DNA of 64,000 nt from Candidatus Epulonipiscium sp. (lineage in GTDB: Bacteria; Bacillota_A; Clostridia; Lachnospirales; Cellulosilyticaceae): assembly GCA_012841565.1 (NCBI GenBank), contig DUUM01000173.1, positions 29,950 to 93,949 of the forward strand, read 5' to 3'. Position numbers and translations under genes: made by a program. Below the pieces are notes generated by a model. It was given only the letters and a program-made list of their open reading frames with translations, did no database searches and was not told the DNA's origin. The first letter of the stretch is position 1. Each line of letters opens with the position of its first letter. Positions 60,848 through 64,000 of the stretch are shown one piece after another.

Positions 60848-62797
60848 TTAAGCTTCAATTATGCTACCACTCCTATAGGCACGCAATAATTCTTCTAACT
60901 GCTCAATCTCAGTCTTTAACCTTTCGCCAATGTCCGTATCTTTAACCATCTTTCTCTTGGATACCTGTTCTACTAAAACAGTATGGGACAAAATATCTTT
61001 TCCTTCTAAAACAGCCTTTTCCATTGATTCAAATAGCTCATGTGCTGCTAATATAAGACCATAAGAATTATAAATTAAAGTGTACCCAGCAATCCCAGTT
61101 ATTTTTTGATAGGCCTTTGAAAAACCGCCATCAATCATTAGTAACTTACCATTACATTTTACTGGAGACTCCCCTTTTTTCACCTTTACTGGCATATGTC
61201 CATTGACAATATGTGCTCCATCTTCATCTAAACCAAATTCGCGTAAAATATCATTAATTACTTCTTCAGATTCTACAAAGTCATAATATGGATTTTTATT
61301 TTCTACTTTAATCTCTGGATCATCTAGAAAATATCTCTCGAAGGTAGCCATTTTTTCTTTGCCATATACAGGTGAGTCTTTACTTATCCATATGAACCAC
61401 AGTATGGCCTGCCCATTCTTTTTATCTTCTTTATTGTGGGCATAGTATCCTTTTCGTGCATACTGTTCAAGAATATCATATAGTTGCCGGCCACTGTACT
61501 TATGACCAAAAATCATTACATCTTTAAAACTCCCATCACTATTCATTGGCACACATCCATGGAACAATAAGTTACCATTATATTTCTTATACAAACTGCC
61601 TTTTGTATATAGGAAATGTACATGTTTTTGTAGTTTTTCGCATTGTAGAAATGCATTTTCAAGTTGTTTAACAACTATTTTCTCATCTACACTTAATGCA
61701 TAAGGATCTTGCCAATTAATTGTGGGGAAATTCGTATCATTTAAAGGATACGAATTTCCATCTATTAAAACTTGACCGTTTTCCAAATCTATTTTATCTA
61801 GTAAATTACGGTTTTCCATTTCAAATTCTGGATACTGATTGATCAGTCGCCCCTCTAGTTTAAACTGAATTATAGTAATGGCTTTATGTATCTTTTCATC
61901 CAGCGTTGTATCTTGTTCTTTATATTCTGTATTTTTTAAATTTAATTTAAAACTGTTGCAAGGGTCATCTGAATATATTTTCATTGCAAGTTTTACCAAT
62001 GGTACCAAGTTAATGCCATAACCTTCCTCAATAACACGAAGATTTCCATATCTTGCAGAGATGCGAATGACATTTGCAATACAAGCTGTATTTCCTGCTG
62101 CTGCTCCCATCCATAGAACATCGTGATTACCCCATTGAATATCAACTGAATGATACTTCATCAAGGTATCCATAATAATATGTGGATAGGGTCCACGGTC
62201 ATAGATATCGCCAATAACATGTAAATGATCCACTGCCAATCGGCGAATTAAATTACATAATGCTATTATTAATTCATCTGCTCTTTCAACCCGTATGACT
62301 TCAGTTATAATTGAATCATAATAGGCTTTTTGATTGGTCTCTTCTGGGTGCCCCGTCATTAATTCTTCCATAATATAGGCAAAAGCGGGTGGTAATGCTT
62401 TGCGCACTTTAGACCTTGTATACTTTGATGAAACATTCTTGCACAAAATAACAAGTCTGTATATTGAAATACGCTTCCAATCTTCTCTTTCTTTTTTACT
62501 TCCTGTATTCTTATCCTGCCTCAATTTAAACCTAGGATAGTATACAAGCATGGCTAATTCCTTTTTTTCACTCATACTAAGTTCATAAGAAAACTCTTCT
62601 TCTATTTTACGTTTAATCGCCCCTGAGGCATTCCTTAAAACATGTTGAAATTGCTCATTTTCACCATGGATGTCTGTGATGAAATGCTCGGTTCCTTTTG
62701 GCAAGTGAAGAATCGCCTGTAAATTAATAATTTCAGTTGTCACGGAAGATATATCTGGATATGATTTTGCTAAAAGTTCTAAATACTTGTTTTGCAT
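60848..62797 (-). CDS. fbp: fructose-1,6-bisphosphatase class III
   Basis: This gluconeogenic enzyme hydrolyses fructose-1,6-bisphosphate. The 649-residue protein is of the Firmicutes class III, a metallophosphoesterase with FITDIHGENEQF near residue 40, HVIGDIYDRGPYPH near 195, WGNHDVLWMGAAAGN near 225 and a late NGHMPVKVKKGE near 545. The ATG at 62797 follows TAGGAGA; an in-frame ATG at 62854 has no ribosome site. It sits 107 bases downstream of an ABC exporter ATPase gene on the same strand, with no functional link seen. Confidence 0.94.
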   Translation of the reverse strand: MQNKYLELLAKSYPDISSVTTEIINLQAILHLPKGTEHFITDIHGENEQFQHVLRNASGAIKRKIEEEFSYELSMSEKKELAMLVYYPRFKLRQDKNTGSKKEREDWKRISIYRLVILCKNVSSKYTRSKVRKALPPAFAYIMEELMTGHPEETNQKAYYDSIITEVIRVERADELIIALCNLIRRLAVDHLHVIGDIYDRGPYPHIIMDTLMKYHSVDIQWGNHDVLWMGAAAGNTACIANVIRISARYGNLRVIEEGYGINLVPLVKLAMKIYSDDPCNSFKLNLKNTEYKEQDTTLDEKIHKAITIIQFKLEGRLINQYPEFEMENRNLLDKIDLENGQVLIDGNSYPLNDTNFPTINWQDPYALSVDEKIVVKQLENAFLQCEKLQKHVHFLYTKGSLYKKYNGNLLFHGCVPMNSDGSFKDVMIFGHKYSGRQLYDILEQYARKGYYAHNKEDKKNGQAILWFIWISKDSPVYGKEKMATFERYFLDDPEIKVENKNPYYDFVESEEVINDILREFGLDEDGAHIVNGHMPVKVKKGESPVKCNGKLLMIDGGFSKAYQKITGIAGYTLIYNSYGLILAAHELFESMEKAVLEGKDILSHTVLVEQVSKRKMVKDTDIGERLKTEIEQLEELLRAYRSGSIIEA

Positions 62798-62904
62798 ATG
62801 ACTCAGTCTCCTATTATTAGATAGTATACAGGACAAGCCTTTTAATGTATTCATTTATTAATATAATTACTTATATTAGTGCCTCATCAACTAGCTTTAA
62901 AACT

Positions 62905-63627
62905 TCATCTTTTTCTTTCTTTTAGCCATTCATCTAATTCCCTTCCCCTATCTGTATCTACTGAAAATTCCTTCCAAGCAGCAATCCGCCCATCTATAAT
63001 ATAGATTATTTTCTTTGCTTTAGCAGCTACACGCTTATCATGGGTAACTATCATTACCGTCATTCCATCCCCATTCAAATATTCAAGTATTTCCAGCACC
63101 TGATCTGCTGCCTCAGAATTCAGTGCGCCTGTTGGTTCATCCAAGAAAAGTATATCAGGGTTATTAATCATAGCACGGCATATGGAAGCCCTTTGTAACT
63201 GCCCGCCAGAGACTTCACTGTTATCACGATCTTTAATTTCTTCAATTGCCATCCTTTTCATTAAGTTCAATCCACGTTTTCTTATTTCCTCTACTGATTC
63301 CTTTTTGGCGACTAGACCTGGAAGTATAATATTATCAAAGACAGAAAGATTTTTTAGCATTTGAGGATTTTGAAATACAAACCCCATTTTGGATAGACGA
63401 AAATCAGATAATTCTTCTTCTTTCATTTCACATATGTTTATTCCTTGAAACAATACTCTGCCCTTCTTTATACTATCCATTCCGCTGATACTATAAAGAA
63501 GGGTTGATTTCCCCGAACCTGAAGGTCCCATAATTGCCACAAAATCTCCTCTATTTATATCAAATGATATATCTTGTAAAACTTTTGTCTCTTTAAATGA
63601 CTTACTAATTTTTTCTACTTTTATCAT
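62905..63627 (-). CDS. ABC transporter ATPase (MacB/LolD-like)
   Basis: This 240-residue ATPase has Walker A MGPSGSGKST near residue 34, FVFQNPQMLKNLSVFDNI near 85, the signature VSGGQLQRASICRA near 138 and Walker B ILFLDEPTGALN near 155, all typical of FtsE/MacB/bacitracin-export-type transporters. It partners the FtsX-like permease directly upstream. Such pairs in Firmicutes often export or sense antimicrobial peptides. No two-component system is visible inside the window. Confidence 0.9.
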   Translation of the reverse strand: MIKVEKISKSFKETKVLQDISFDINRGDFVAIMGPSGSGKSTLLYSISGMDSIKKGRVLFQGINICEMKEEELSDFRLSKMGFVFQNPQMLKNLSVFDNIILPGLVAKKESVEEIRKRGLNLMKRMAIEEIKDRDNSEVSGGQLQRASICRAMINNPDILFLDEPTGALNSEAADQVLEILEYLNGDGMTVMIVTHDKRVAAKAKKIIYIIDGRIAAWKEFSVDTDRGRELDEWLKERKR

Positions 63628-63638
63628 AATAATTCTCC

Positions 63639-64000
63639 TTACTCCATTATTTGGTCTCTGATATGATAGTTTCTAACAACCTTACTTCCTACAATGACTG
63701 TCACAAATACGATAAACAATTGGGCTGCTGGGCTAAGCAGATAGGACTTTACAGGTTTAATTAGTAGGACTATTTTTGAAGCTCCCATAGAAGATAGAAT
63801 CATTCCAAAGATGACCTGCCCAAATGTGTTTGCGAGGAAGGTTCCCACGACAATTGCCACAAATTGAATCAATAAGATTCGTATTCCAAACTGTATTCTA
63901 ATATCCTTATTAGAAAATCCAATTGATTTTTTGATTGCAATTTGGCTATGTTCTCTAGCTGTAATAAGTTGTAGAATCATTACAGTAATCAGCATTATTA
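63639..64000 (-). CDS. FtsX-like ABC permease, C-terminal part (cut by window edge)
   Basis: The last 118 or so residues are visible, and the frame is open to the right edge. REHSQIAIKKSIGFSNKDIR followed by three hydrophobic helices is the pattern of the C-terminal FtsX domain of MacB-type permeases. The ATPase gene starts 12 bases after its stop, so the two form an operon. The N-terminal part, which would show the size of the extracellular domain and hence the subfamily, lies outside the window. Confidence 0.8.
   Translation of the reverse strand, partial: IMLITVMILQLITAREHSQIAIKKSIGFSNKDIRIQFGIRILLIQFVAIVVGTFLANTFGQVIFGMILSSMGASKIVLLIKPVKSYLLSPAAQLFIVFVTVIVGSKVVRNYHIRDQIME

Noticed and set aside
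1..64000. CRISPR array, prophage or intact insertion sequence
   Set aside because: No regularly spaced direct repeats, phage structural genes, integrase or transposase reading frame was seen; repeats found are single hairpins far apart.
1..64000. tRNA or rRNA genes
   Set aside because: Gaps were read on both strands for the TTCGA-type arm and CCA ends near cloverleaf pairing; none was convincing. A covariance-model scan would settle this.

Overview
The window is A+T-rich chromosomal DNA from a spore-forming, flagellated or at least chemotactic anaerobe of the Clostridia, most likely Lachnospirales-like. The evidence is a spoIIM end followed by deoB-punA, an IspH-ribosomal protein S1 fusion, a flavodiiron protein, CheV and CheR, a Na+-pumping decarboxylase cluster, T-box leaders, and strong AGGAGG ribosome sites with sigma-A promoters of 16-18 bp spacing. 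No rRNA, tRNA, CRISPR array, prophage or intact transposase was found. The genus cannot be fixed from the sequence alone.

Layout, left to right. 1-4602: the spoIIM end, purine nucleoside salvage (deoB, punA), an MscS-type channel and cheV. 4603-8003: a tryptophan T-box (specifier UGG) and the trpXYZ transporter. 8004-9727: a Mn2+ (yybP-ykoY) riboswitch in front of a 40-codon remnant of a Ca2+/cation exchanger, then thyA and two palindromic elements. 9728-12664 (minus): an amino-acid ABC transporter, probably for cysteine. 12954-22771: a complete sulfate assimilation operon that goes through adenylylsulfate reductase (sbp-cysTWA-aprAB-cysDN-sulfite reductase), followed by an Rrf2 regulator. 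23759-29684: fprA, two D,D-carboxypeptidases around scpAB, and rluB. 29832-34814: a decarboxylase/transcarboxylase cluster. 34857-35128: an unexplained, highly folded intergenic segment. 35190-39951: an RpiR regulator, a chorismate mutase-cytidylate kinase fusion, ispH-rpsA and cheR. 40069-47667: branched-chain amino-acid transport with a duplicated binding protein, then mgsA. 47688-49656: aroF-pheA. 50819-52787: a Met T-box and metG. 52951-57962 (minus): a phosphatase, adenine deaminase, a TPM-domain gene broken by one amber codon, lemA, and bioB under a BirA operator. 58225-59238: a second aroF. 59524-60718 (minus): a cation efflux gene under a NiCo riboswitch. 60848-64000 (minus): class III fructose-bisphosphatase and an ABC exporter cut by the window edge.

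Several parts fit together. The sulfate operon, the divergent cysteine-type transporter and the Rrf2 gene share a palindromic site, which suggests a cysteine regulon. The two aroF genes, pheA (which lacks a mutase domain) and the AroH-Cmk fusion together give a path to phenylalanine, while tryptophan uptake is under a T-box. Biotin supply (bioB/BirA) matches the biotin-dependent decarboxylase cluster.

The least explained signals are: (i) a four-copy hairpin repeat with conserved caps and a variable stem that keeps its pairing in every copy; (ii) the folded segment at 34857-35150; (iii) the AroH-Cmk fusion; and (iv) the decarboxylase cluster that carries both kinds of carboxyltransferase around one biotin carrier.
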